NCBI GenBank assembly: GCA_965226965.1
Contig: OZ245715.1
Location: 4,216,001 to 4,280,000 of the forward strand
Origin: Endoryza foliicola
GTDB lineage: Bacteria > Bacteroidota > Bacteroidia > Chitinophagales > Chitinophagaceae
Length of the DNA: 64,000 nucleotides
Reading direction: 5' to 3'
The notes under the pieces: generated by a model
What the model was told of the DNA's origin: nothing
The model's database searches: none
Seen by the model: only the letters and a program-made list of their open reading frames with translations
Made by a program: the position numbers and the translations under genes
Shown: in pieces, positions 9,185 to 17,223 of the stretch
How positions within the stretch are numbered: the stretch's first letter is position 1
Layout of the letters: the number at the start of each line of letters is the position of its first letter

Positions 9185-9512
9185 ACATGTTAGGTTCACC
9201 GCGGAGGTCAACGTTGCGAGCCGTCGCGTACTTTGTTTCTTTGCGGTAGAGGGAAATAATCGAAATCTTTGGTCTATTCTTCACCGCGGAGTCCGCAAAG
9301 TGCCGCAAAGAAGTCGCAGCGTTCTTTTTTTACCGCAGCGGCGCAGCGATCGCAGCGTTTTCGCAGCGCTGGCATTCTCTCTGTATTTCCTCGTTCCTCG
9401 TCTCCTCTTATCCTCGTTCCTGTATTCCCGCTGTTTCATTATTAATTATTAATTATTAATTAGCCCCCCCCCTCTTCCTCCCCTTGTTCTTTCTCTTCTT
9501 CCTTTCTTTCCT
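9185..9512. repeat. Intergenic repeat block (two RB, RA, RF, RG)
   Basis: RB at 9197-9270 (its 9227-9256 part nearly identical to 1331-1360), a second RB at 9281-9320, RA at 9332-9374, then the linker to CTGTATTTCC, a pyrimidine tract to about 9434, RG 7-mers (ATTAATT) at 9437-9463, and C/T-rich sequence into the yebC promoter. This is the clearest example of the recurring order RB, RA, RF, RG, plus-strand gene. Confidence 0.78.
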
Positions 9513-9520
9513 TACCTTTG
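9513..9520 (+). promoter_or_regulatory. Putative -7 box of yebC
   Basis: TACCTTTG fits TAnnTTTG exactly, 35 bases before the yebC ATG and directly after the pyrimidine tract. No clear -33 TTG at 19-21 bases. Confidence 0.5.
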
Positions 9521-9554
9521 TACCCCCTAAAAAAGGAACCAAAAACAAGTTACT

Positions 9555-10277
9555 ATGGGACGGATTTTTGAAGTACGTAAAGCCAGTATGTTCGCCCGCT
9601 GGGACCGCATGGCGAAACAGTTCACTAGAATTGGTAAAGAGATTGCGATTGCCGTTAAAGCCGGCGGACCTGATCCCGCTACCAATGCAGCCCTGCGTCG
9701 TTGCTTTCAGAACGCGAAGAGTGCCAACATGCCTAAAGACCGTGTAGAAGCGGCCATTAAGCGTGCGATGGGTAAGGAAATGGACAACTATGAGGAGATT
9801 CTTTACGAAGGATATGCACCTCACGGAGTGGCCTTATTGGTGGAAACTGCTACCGACAACCACGTTCGTACCGTAGCCAACGTTAAAAGTCATTTCAATA
9901 AAGGCGGTGGTGCCTTGGGTAATAGCGGAAGCGTATCGTTTCAGTTCAAAAAAATGGGTGTTTTCAAATTGAAGCCCGAGGGTTTGAATGCGGAGGATTT
10001 GGAGTTGGAATTGATCGATTTTGGTTTGGAAGAATTGGGAGAAGGCAGTGGTGAGAATGGTGAAACCATTTTAGTGTTGCGTTGCGCCTTTACCGATTTC
10101 GGTAACCTGCAAAAAGCATTGGAAGAAAGAAGCCTTACTCCAATTAGCGCTGAATTGGAATGGATCCCCACCACTACAGTTCCTTTAACCGATGAACAAG
10201 CGGAAGATGTAAGTAAACTCATTGAACGCTTGGAGCAAGATGATGACGTGCAGAAGGTGTTTCATAATATGGGATAG
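9555..10277 (+). CDS. yebC: YebC/PmpR family translation/transcription regulator
   Basis: 240-residue member of the YebC/PmpR/TACO1 family. These proteins have been described as DNA-binding regulators and more recently as ribosome-associated factors that relieve stalling. The family opening (M)GRIFEVRKASMFARWDRMAKQF is complete, followed by AIKAGGPDPATNAALRR-type helix sequence, the DRVEAAIKRAMG helix, YEGYAPHGVALLVE and the central NVKSHFNKGGGALGNSGSV loop. Full family length. Expressed from its own promoter; the following DCC gene is 81 bases away across a repeat hairpin. Confidence 0.95.
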   Translation: MGRIFEVRKASMFARWDRMAKQFTRIGKEIAIAVKAGGPDPATNAALRRCFQNAKSANMPKDRVEAAIKRAMGKEMDNYEEILYEGYAPHGVALLVETATDNHVRTVANVKSHFNKGGGALGNSGSVSFQFKKMGVFKLKPEGLNAEDLELELIDFGLEELGEGSGENGETILVLRCAFTDFGNLQKALEERSLTPISAELEWIPTTTVPLTDEQAEDVSKLIERLEQDDDVQKVFHNMG

Positions 10278-10278
10278 G

Positions 10279-10350
10279 TAAAGGCATTAGGCTTTAGGCT
10301 TTGGGCTTTAGGTAATCTGCCTAAGGCCTAATAACCTAAAGCCTAAGAGC
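10279..10350. repeat. Inverted RC repeats forming a long hairpin between yebC and the DCC gene
   Basis: RC 7-mers occur here in both orientations. TTAGGCTTTAGG at 10287-10298 is the perfect complement of CCTAAAGCCTAA at 10335-10346, and the interior (TTAGG/CCTAA) can pair further. It fills almost the whole gap, with no T-run, so it may act as a processing or stabilising hairpin rather than a classic terminator. Confidence 0.7.
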
Positions 10351-10358
10351 TAAAAAAT

Positions 10359-10754
10359 ATGGAAAAAATTGTTCTCTTCGACGGTGTCTGCAACCTGTGC
10401 AACTCAAGTGTACAGTTTATTATCAAACACGATAAGAAGGGGCAGTTTTTGTTCGGATCACTTCAAGGAAATTACGGGCAAGAAACACTTCGCAAATTTA
10501 ACATGCCCACGAACGAGTTCAACTCCTTTATGTTATTGGAAGATGGTAAGCTCTATACAAAGAGCACCGGTGCTTTGCGGATGCTGAGGCACTTGGGTGG
10601 AGCTTGGAGCTTGCTTTATGCGTTTATTATTGTGCCGAAGTTTATTAGAGATGGAGTGTACAATTGGGTGGCCAAAAACCGGTATAAATGGTTTGGAAAG
10701 AAAGAGGCTTGTTGGCTGCCTACACCGGATTTGAAGGCGAGGTTTCTTGATTAG
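10359..10754 (+). CDS. DCC family thiol-disulfide oxidoreductase-like protein (DUF393)
   Basis: 131-residue DUF393 protein, named for its conserved Asp-Cys-Cys pattern. The N-terminus has FDGVCNLCNSSVQFIIKHD with the CxxC pair at about residues 11 and 14, and the middle has the family's RMLRHLGGAW and YNWVAKNRYKWFG segments. A thiol-disulfide role is predicted for the family, but the partner is unknown. ATG at 10359 follows directly on the RC hairpin and an A/T run. Confidence 0.9.
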   Translation: MEKIVLFDGVCNLCNSSVQFIIKHDKKGQFLFGSLQGNYGQETLRKFNMPTNEFNSFMLLEDGKLYTKSTGALRMLRHLGGAWSLLYAFIIVPKFIRDGVYNWVAKNRYKWFGKKEACWLPTPDLKARFLD

Positions 10755-10906
10755 AGTTTTTCACCGCAGAGAGCGCAGAGACCGCGAAGGAGTCGCAAAG
10801 TTATTTCCAGTTACGAAGCGCATTTCTACTTTTAAACACGAACGGCCCAAAGCCTAATGCCCAACAACTAAAACTCAAAAACTAAAAAACTTAAAACTTA
10901 CTACCT
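10755..10906. repeat. Repeat block downstream of the DCC gene (RB, adapter, RC)
   Basis: RB at 10762-10800, then the flank CGAAGCG at 10814-10820 leading into adapter AAACACGAACGGCCC (10834-10848) and RC to about 10860. The 35 bases ending at 10848 match the complement of 7643-7677 at about 31 positions, the best evidence that the adapter is a real conserved module. Confidence 0.75.
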
Positions 10907-11236
10907 CTACACTTCCTTATACCTCTCCTCCTCAGTAAAGTCACTCACCTTCTTCCCCTCTTCTACTACTCGCTTAATAATTTTCTTCCAGCGATTTTCA
11001 TTGCTGTTCCAACTATAGATGCAGTAAATTAAAGTGAGAGTGAAACTGATGGCGGGAATGGTTACTAATATAGGAAGTGGAGGCAGTCCAAATTTTATCA
11101 TCGACATCAGGAAGAACACTCCGATACTTCCTACAATGGTGCCTACAGAAAGATACAATCCAAAATAAGATCCTTTTCCTCCTTTTCGCTGGATGTCCCA
11201 GTTACGTATAAATCGAACTTCTTCCGTCGTCAACAT
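10907..11236 (-). CDS. Small two-helix membrane protein, unknown function
   Basis: Unrecognised 109-residue protein. Residues about 25-50 (YFGLYLSVGTIVGSIGVFFL) and 55-75 (PILVTIPAISFTLTLIYCIY) are likely membrane helices. The C-terminus is charged (WKKIIKRVVEEGKK then acidic). Start taken as the ATG at 11236, 2 bases after the PhzF TGA; an upstream TTG overlaps that stop. Tight spacing makes translational coupling to phzF likely. No functional motif seen. Confidence 0.75.
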   Translation of the reverse strand: MLTTEEVRFIRNWDIQRKGGKGSYFGLYLSVGTIVGSIGVFFLMSMIKFGLPPLPILVTIPAISFTLTLIYCIYSWNSNENRWKKIIKRVVEEGKKVSDFTEEERYKEV

Positions 11237-11238
11237 GA

Positions 11239-12033
11239 TCAAATTTTTATAGTGGCCTTCATATAACTAACACAAGTACCGCACATCAAAACACGTTCTT
11301 CATTCAATTGTTCACAAATTAAATCGCCTACCCGCGCACTTAATTGTTTGGCAATCATTCTCGACTTTCCTAATCGCTCGCTCCAATAAGGGATCAATTG
11401 TGAATGCGCTGAGCCTGTTACCGGATCTTCGTCAATACCGGCGGTGGGGGCAAAAAAGCGCGATACAAAATCAACCGAATCGCCCGGTGCCGTAATCACT
11501 ACAAAAGTGCCGATTTGTCTGAGTAAGCTAAAATTAGGTTTGCAATTGATCACAGCGGCTTCATTTTCGAGCACCACAATGATCTCTCTGTATTTTAGAA
11601 CCTGTTGAATGGCTACCCCACCCAAGGCTTCTGCTAACTGTGATGGATAATCGTGATAAGGCCCCGGCTTCCAGCTTGGGAAATCCATTTCCAAAATCCC
11701 CTTCGATTTTTTCACTATCAATGGGCCACTCTTCGAATCAAAAACGATCTTCTTTTTTTCCCAACCCAATTCTTCAAAAATTACATGGGCAGAAGCAAGC
11801 GTGGCATGACCACACAAATTTATTTCCAATGTAGGGGTGAACCAACGGATATCAAAATCAATTCCTTTTTTCTCTGAGGGAACAAAAAACACGGTTTCTG
11901 CCAAGTTATGCTCCATGGCCATATTTTGCATCAATGCATCGGGAAGCCATTTCTTCAATGGAATAACAGATGCCGGATTACCGCCAAAAACATGATCGGT
12001 AAATGCATCAACATGATAAGCCGTAAGTTTCAT
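11239..12033 (-). CDS. PhzF family isomerase/epimerase
   Basis: 264-residue protein of the PhzF (phenazine biosynthesis-like) fold, a cofactor-free isomerase family related to diaminopimelate epimerase. The opening YHVDAFTDHVFGGNPASV, the catalytic-Glu region NLAETVFFV at about 43-51, NLCGHATLASAHV and the C-terminal EDPVTGSAHSQLIPYW are all family signatures. No other phenazine gene is near, so the substrate is unknown. Lies 10 bases after the E1 gene and just before the small membrane gene, probably one operon. Confidence 0.93.
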   Translation of the reverse strand: MKLTAYHVDAFTDHVFGGNPASVIPLKKWLPDALMQNMAMEHNLAETVFFVPSEKKGIDFDIRWFTPTLEINLCGHATLASAHVIFEELGWEKKKIVFDSKSGPLIVKKSKGILEMDFPSWKPGPYHDYPSQLAEALGGVAIQQVLKYREIIVVLENEAAVINCKPNFSLLRQIGTFVVITAPGDSVDFVSRFFAPTAGIDEDPVTGSAHSQLIPYWSERLGKSRMIAKQLSARVGDLICEQLNEERVLMCGTCVSYMKATIKI

Positions 12034-12043
12034 GAGATTAGTT

Positions 12044-14437
12044 TTATTCTTGCATCATAGAGCGAATCTCGTCTACAATTTGCTCCATATTGGGTTTGCT
12101 GAAATAGTCGCCATCGCTGCCATAACTTGGACGGTGGTGTTGTCCGCTGATGGTGCGAGGAGCTACATCCAACCAACGATAACCGCCCTGCTCTTCCATT
12201 ACTTTGTTGTACATGTAAGCAGTAGCGCCGCCGGGCACATCCTCATCAATAAAAGCAATTCTATTTGTTTTCTTAAGCGAGTCTAAAATCTTGTGATAAC
12301 GATCGAAAGGCAACAAAGTCTGAACGTCAATTACTTCACAACTAATACCGATTTTCTCCAATACTTCTGCCGCTTCCAATACAATTCTTAATGTAGAACC
12401 GTAACTCACCAAAGTTACATCATACCCTTCTCTTACAATTTCAGGTACACCTAATGGAACTTTATACTCTAATAAATTAGAAGGCAATTTTTCTTTCAAA
12501 CGATAGCCATTCAAACATTCTACGATGATGGCCGGATCGTTTCCACCCAATACTGTATTGTACATGCCCAAAGCCTGCACCATATTTCTCGGAACGCAAA
12601 TGTGCAAGCCTCTCAAAGAAGCAAGCATCAAGGCCATTGGTGAACCACTATGCCAAATACCTTCCAATCGGTGACCGCGCGTTCTTACAATGATTGGAGC
12701 AGCTTGTCTACCCTTGCTTCTCCAATGCAGCGTAGCAGCATCATCGGTCAAAGGTTGCAAACCGTATACGAGGTAATCTAAGTACTGAATTTCAGCGATG
12801 GGTTTCAAACCGCGGATCGACATACCAATGCCTTGACCCATAATGGCCAATTCACGAATGCCACTGTCGAAAATTCGGTTCTCTCCATGTTTGGCTTGCA
12901 GCCCTGCAAAACCTTGGTTTACGTCGCCAATTTTTCCAAGGTCTTCACCAAAAGCAAATACTTTATCGTTGTTGGCAAACAGCGTGTCGAAATAACGATT
13001 CAACACTTCATAGCCATTCAACATAGGAGCATCGGGAGCAAACTCCAATTCGGTTCCTTCAACCAATAGTGGACTGTTAGGCGCTTCACTATAAAGATGA
13101 GAACCGTAGTATTTGTATCCTTCTGCTTTTAATTCATTGAAATAGGCATTGGCTTCGTCTTTTGCAGAGCAAGCAGGTGAAGCTATGCAGGCCGCATGCA
13201 GTGTAGACAATACATCTTTGCGAATGGGTTCTCTATTGATCGCCAATTTTTGTTTGATGACTTGCAAGGCTTCAGACTCTTCACCGCTGGCTTCAATCAT
13301 TCGATCGAGCAAAGCATGTGTTCTCGTCACTTGTTCCTGAATTGGTTTGAAGAAAGCATCCCATGCGCGAGCCTTGCTTTCACGAACCATTTCTTTGGCT
13401 GCTAATTCTATATCATTCAATTCATCTTCGGCAGCCAATTCATTCTCTAAAATCCATTCACGCATTTTCTTGTTGCCATCCCACTCACGTTCCCAGGTCA
13501 ATCGCTCAGGAGTCTTATAACGCTCATGACTACCCGATGTACTATGACCTTGAGGTTGTGTTACTTCTTCAACATGGAACAAGGCTGGAACATGCGTATC
13601 GCGGATCTTTTGAATACCCGCTTCGAACACTTCGCACATGCCGGCATAATCCCAGGCTTTCACTTTATAAATATCAATACCGTTGGTTCCATTTTCGCGT
13701 TGCAATCCTTTCATTGCTTCGGAGATAGATCCTTTGGTAGTTTGAACATGTTTTGGAACAGAGATACCGTATCCATCGTCCCACACAAAGAAGGCGATGG
13801 GCACTTGCATAACTCCGGCAGCATTCACGGTTTCCCAGAAATGACCTTCTGAAGTGGAAGCATCGCCAGTGGTACAGAATGCAATTTCATTCCCATTGTT
13901 GCTGAGGTGGTTGAATTTCTTCAATCGCGGTTCGTTTCTAAACATTTTAGAAGCAAGGGCCAAGCCCAGTGCTCTGGGAACTTGCGCGGCTGTGGGGGCC
14001 ATTCCCGACGTAATGTTTTTACGATTTACTTGATCCAAGAATTCACCATCGGCACCAATAAGTGGTGATGCGAAATGTGAGTTCATTTGACGTCCGGCGC
14101 TATGAGGGTCATGCGCTTCATTCGGATCGGCATATAATTGAGCAAAAAATTCTTGAACGGTGGCTACTCCGGTTGCGAAAGCGAAGGTTTGGTCGCGGTA
14201 ATAGCCGGTCAGGAAATCGCCCGGTTTAAAAAATTTGGCGGCGGCCACTTGAGCCAATTCTTTTCCGTCGCCGAAAATGCCGAATTTGGCCTTCCCAGTG
14301 AGCACTTCTTTTCGGCCTAATAAGCTCGTTTCACGGCTTTCGCACACTAAACGATAATCATTGAGAACTTCGGCACGAAAATTTTCATATGATAATTTTT
14401 CATTAACCATCCATTCCTGTGTTGAAGTGATTTCCAT
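12044..14437 (-). CDS. Fused alpha+beta 2-oxoacid dehydrogenase E1 component
   Basis: 797-residue thiamine-diphosphate enzyme joining the E1-alpha and E1-beta chains of a 2-oxoacid dehydrogenase, most like the branched-chain type. Alpha half: GMAPTAAQVPRALGLALA and the TPP motif opening GDASTSEGHFWETVNAAGV. Beta half starts around residue 465 and has FAFGEDLGKIGDVNQGF, IQYLDYLVYG and a C-terminal transketolase domain with YGSTLRIVLEAAEVL. Starts at the ATG at 14437; the upstream GTG would add eight residues with no support. The matching E2 may be the acyltransferase at 46348, but the two are 32 kb apart, so that is inference. No E3 gene in the window. Confidence 0.9.
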   Translation of the reverse strand: MEITSTQEWMVNEKLSYENFRAEVLNDYRLVCESRETSLLGRKEVLTGKAKFGIFGDGKELAQVAAAKFFKPGDFLTGYYRDQTFAFATGVATVQEFFAQLYADPNEAHDPHSAGRQMNSHFASPLIGADGEFLDQVNRKNITSGMAPTAAQVPRALGLALASKMFRNEPRLKKFNHLSNNGNEIAFCTTGDASTSEGHFWETVNAAGVMQVPIAFFVWDDGYGISVPKHVQTTKGSISEAMKGLQRENGTNGIDIYKVKAWDYAGMCEVFEAGIQKIRDTHVPALFHVEEVTQPQGHSTSGSHERYKTPERLTWEREWDGNKKMREWILENELAAEDELNDIELAAKEMVRESKARAWDAFFKPIQEQVTRTHALLDRMIEASGEESEALQVIKQKLAINREPIRKDVLSTLHAACIASPACSAKDEANAYFNELKAEGYKYYGSHLYSEAPNSPLLVEGTELEFAPDAPMLNGYEVLNRYFDTLFANNDKVFAFGEDLGKIGDVNQGFAGLQAKHGENRIFDSGIRELAIMGQGIGMSIRGLKPIAEIQYLDYLVYGLQPLTDDAATLHWRSKGRQAAPIIVRTRGHRLEGIWHSGSPMALMLASLRGLHICVPRNMVQALGMYNTVLGGNDPAIIVECLNGYRLKEKLPSNLLEYKVPLGVPEIVREGYDVTLVSYGSTLRIVLEAAEVLEKIGISCEVIDVQTLLPFDRYHKILDSLKKTNRIAFIDEDVPGGATAYMYNKVMEEQGGYRWLDVAPRTISGQHHRPSYGSDGDYFSKPNMEQIVDEIRSMMQE

Positions 14438-14507
14438 GGCGCAAAAATAAGAAACTAACACTCATTTGTTGCCACTGTTAAAAAAATGTCAACTGGCCTA
14501 AAAATTG

Positions 14508-14539
14508 TTGGCTTTTGATGATCCAAATTGGTATTTTTG
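14508..14539 (+). promoter_or_regulatory. Bacteroidota-type promoter of the DUF1573 pair
   Basis: TTG at 14508-14510 and TATTTTTG at 14532-14539 with 21 bases between, a good match to the TTTG/TAnnTTTG arrangement. Predicted RNA start about 75 bases before the first DUF1573 ATG. Confidence 0.6.
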
Positions 14540-14623
14540 GATAAAGCCGCTTATTTTTCAGCAATATATACTAAAGGTCTCAGAAATAAGCGTTTAAGGG
14601 ATTTAAAATTCATTAAGAAAAAC

Positions 14624-15064
14624 ATGAAAAAACTCCTCGTCGTTCTAGTACTCTTTTCAGGTTTGGCAGCAAAATCTCAAACAGGGGTTGCAACCAACCA
14701 AAAGGAGATCATCGTCGTAAAAGAAATGACTTTTGATTTTGGAAAGATTCAACAAGGGCGACCTGTGACGCATTTTTTCGAGATCACTAATAATGGAACC
14801 GAGCCATTGGTATTAGAAAATGTGGTAGCGAGTTGTGGATGTACCACTCCGGAATGGAACAAAGCGCCCATTTTACCGGGAGCGAGTACAAAGATCAAAG
14901 TGGGATATAATGCCGCGGCGGAAGGTCCATTCGATAAAACAGTGACGATCATTTACAATGGCGGGATGTCGAAGGTATTGAATATCAAAGGGCTGGTGTA
15001 CAAAGCGCCGCCTTCATCAGCTCCGGCAAACACCGTTGTAGCATCCATTAAAACAGGCAATTAA
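14624..15064 (+). CDS. Exported DUF1573 protein, copy 1
   Basis: 146-residue exported protein with a signal peptide (KKLLVVLVLFSGLAAKSQ) and one DUF1573 domain, an immunoglobulin-like beta sandwich related to the ASPM-SPD-2-Hydin group. The core is FDFGKIQQGRPVTHFFEITN, VVASCGCTTPEWNKAP, then a glycine-rich turn with DKTVTIIYNGG. The double Cys in SCGCT is invariant in the family; function unknown. ATG at 14624 chosen because the signal peptide starts there. Ends with a Pro/Ala-rich tail. Paired with a paralogue 25 bases downstream. Confidence 0.88.
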   Translation: MKKLLVVLVLFSGLAAKSQTGVATNQKEIIVVKEMTFDFGKIQQGRPVTHFFEITNNGTEPLVLENVVASCGCTTPEWNKAPILPGASTKIKVGYNAAAEGPFDKTVTIIYNGGMSKVLNIKGLVYKAPPSSAPANTVVASIKTGN

Positions 15065-15089
15065 TTTTAAAAACATAAATTAAGAATAG

Positions 15090-15476
15090 ATGAAACCAGT
15101 TGTTCTCTTTTTAGCCGCGATCTTTTTTGTAGGATCATTGAGCGCTCAAAATGCGAAGAAAAGTGATGAAGTAGTTAAGTTCAAAGAACTGACATACGAT
15201 TTCGGTAAAATTAAAAGAGGTGTTCCGGTGACCCACGAATTTACGTTCGCGAATATTGGAACCACTCCCTTGATCATCGAAACAGCCAATGCTTCTTGCG
15301 GATGTACCACTCCAACCTGGCCTAAAGCGCCGGTTATGAAGGGTAAATCTGATAAAATCATTGCAGGTTTTAATGCAGCTTCTCCCGGCCCTTTCAACAA
15401 AAGCATTTATGTGAAAATTGCCGGTGTAGATACACCAGTGGAGTTGAAGATCACCGGAGAGGTGGTAGCAGAGTAA
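15090..15476 (+). CDS. Exported DUF1573 protein, copy 2
   Basis: 128-residue paralogue of the preceding gene with its own signal peptide (VVLFLAAIFFVGSLSAQ). It repeats the same layout: YDFGKIKRGVPVTHEFTFAN, ASCGCTTPTWPKAP, GPFNKSIYVKIAG. The two proteins share the SCGCTTP-W-KAP core but differ elsewhere, so this is an old tandem duplication. Same operon, 25 bases apart, closed by a terminator 31 bases after the stop. Confidence 0.88.
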   Translation: MKPVVLFLAAIFFVGSLSAQNAKKSDEVVKFKELTYDFGKIKRGVPVTHEFTFANIGTTPLIIETANASCGCTTPTWPKAPVMKGKSDKIIAGFNAASPGPFNKSIYVKIAGVDTPVELKITGEVVAE

Positions 15477-15507
15477 TTAATAATTAAGCAATTAATGATT
15501 AATAATG

Positions 15508-15532
15508 GGGATTCTTACGAATCCCTTTTTTT
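15508..15532 (+). terminator. Rho-independent terminator of the DUF1573 operon
   Basis: GGGATTC (15508-15514), loop TTAC, GAATCCC (15519-15525), then seven T residues. A textbook intrinsic terminator. Confidence 0.92.
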
Positions 15533-16173
15533 ATTGAGTGAGTTTTGCGCAGCTTCGCTGCTTGGAAACGCAAAGGTTAAAGAAGAGGGAGAAGTTACTC
15601 AAAGAGCGTGTAGCAAACTTCTTCGTCCTTCTTTTGACCACAGAATACACAAATTAGTACGGATTTACACAGATTAGCCTCCGCTATTCAATCAACCTGA
15701 CCGCGATCAGGATTTACAGGATTATTAATTATTATTCTGCGTCTTCCTGTTCTTTATCATCCTTCTTTCCTTGTATTTCCTCGTTACTCTCATCCTACCT
15801 CCTAAATATAACCGCAGCGGCGCAGCGAACGCGGCGATTACGCAGCGCTGGCAGTCTCACTGTATTTCGTCCCTTCCCGCAACGGCCTAGCCTGCGGGAC
15901 TGCTTTGGCTGCGCAAAACTAGCCTCCTTCCTATATTCCCCCGCACCTCCCCCTCTTTTTTTCTGTCTTTCCTCGTTCCTCGTCTCCTCGCATCCTCGCT
16001 CCTGTATTCCGCTGTTCAATTATTAATTATTACTTATTAATTCTTAATTCTCAATTATCCTTGTATCTTCCTACAAAGTAAAATCTTAACCAAACAAACA
16101 CACAGAAACAGTGTGGCTAACAGGCCGGCTGTTTCATTATTAATTATTAATTATTAATTGTTAATTCCCCTCC
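15533..16173. repeat. Long repeat block (hairpin, RD, RE, RF, RA, RG)
   Basis: No gene seen. In order: a cruciform at 15544-15574 (TTTGCG/CGCAAA around GCAG-CTGC); RD at 15643-15677; RE at 15700-15722; pyrimidine words; RA at 15811-15854; a CCCGCA/TGCGGG inverted pair around 15877-15899, with a continuation related to 34480-34560; RF to about 16015; RG 7-mers at 16018-16045; an unassigned stretch 16060-16130; RG again at 16136-16165, ending eight bases before the next gene. Confidence 0.72.
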
Positions 16174-17223
16174 ATGAGCATCGTCTTCGGTTGGAATAAT
16201 TTCCACATCAAAACCTACACACCAAAAGAGCTGAATCTAACAACAGCAGATACTTCAGAATACAGAGTAGAAGTGCGCCAATCGTATTTCCATTTGTTTT
16301 GGATTCCGTTTTTTGGATTGGGAAAGAAATGGGCCATTCGTAAAGAGGGTAAATTGTATGAAGTGCCATCGGCGATGATGGAAACCATCCGGCGACAGAA
16401 CATTCCCGTAAAAACACCTTGGTATACTTTTGCCGGCCCCTTGCTCATTATAGTTGGTTTGGCAGTATGGGGATTGTATGAAAAAGTGGATCAATACAAT
16501 GAGAATTCAAATGAAGAAGCGAGAATCAATCAGCGCGCGAAAATACTAGACAGTTTGCTCGAACATGCTACAGACAAACATGTCATAACTTTTGTAGGTG
16601 TTGATGGACCGAATTACGGGAAGGTGTTTCACTTAAAAGTAGAAGCGAACAGCAAAGACAGCATCAGAGCATTGCTGGTTACTACAGGTAAATCGCAATT
16701 TGAAGCAACACCTGCAGTGGTTGAAGACTATCTTTCTAAATACCGGGATAATTTAATTGAAGAATCTTACTCAAAGGCCTATCTCAAATCGGGTATTCCA
16801 AAAACCCGAGCTGAAGATTTTGGTCCGGCCCGTGTTGCCATTCAATTAATGAAAGAAGATACGGGTCACTACCAACTGAAAAACATTGAGCGCTATTTCG
16901 GTCCAATTGTGCACGATCGCGGTACCGGTGGTTATGGTGGAAATGCCATCAGCATGGAATTCAGCAATCAAGGTTGGCCATCTCAGATCATTGCACTGGA
17001 AACGGTTAAAGGCAACATGACATGGGAAACACCCTTACCCCTCGAATTCCCGCAAGCAAATAGTTCAGGCTATCCCAGCGCATATCTCAGAGCCAGAGGG
17101 TACACCTACGGATCACCGTATACTTTCAAGATGACCGTTCAAGACAGTTCGGGAAAGAAATATGTGTATTTGGTGGAGGGAGTGAATTTGGAGAAGAGTG
17201 TGAAGTTGGTGGAGGAGAAGTAG
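16174..17223 (+). CDS. Membrane-anchored protein of unknown function
   Basis: 349-residue protein I do not recognise. A hydrophilic N-terminal part (with an aromatic FHLFWIPFFGLGKKW segment near residues 35-52) precedes one clear membrane helix, PWYTFAGPLLIIVGLAVWGLY, at about residues 86-106. The remaining 240 residues are mostly beta-like and Gly/Ser rich, with KDSIRALLVTTGKSQFEAT and RGTGGYGGNAISMEFSNQGWP. The last 30 residues resemble a small domain ending in VEGVNLEKSVKLVEEK. It follows directly on RG repeats and has no good -7 box. Single-gene unit with RC repeats right after its stop. Confidence 0.78.
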   Translation: MSIVFGWNNFHIKTYTPKELNLTTADTSEYRVEVRQSYFHLFWIPFFGLGKKWAIRKEGKLYEVPSAMMETIRRQNIPVKTPWYTFAGPLLIIVGLAVWGLYEKVDQYNENSNEEARINQRAKILDSLLEHATDKHVITFVGVDGPNYGKVFHLKVEANSKDSIRALLVTTGKSQFEATPAVVEDYLSKYRDNLIEESYSKAYLKSGIPKTRAEDFGPARVAIQLMKEDTGHYQLKNIERYFGPIVHDRGTGGYGGNAISMEFSNQGWPSQIIALETVKGNMTWETPLPLEFPQANSSGYPSAYLRARGYTYGSPYTFKMTVQDSSGKKYVYLVEGVNLEKSVKLVEEK

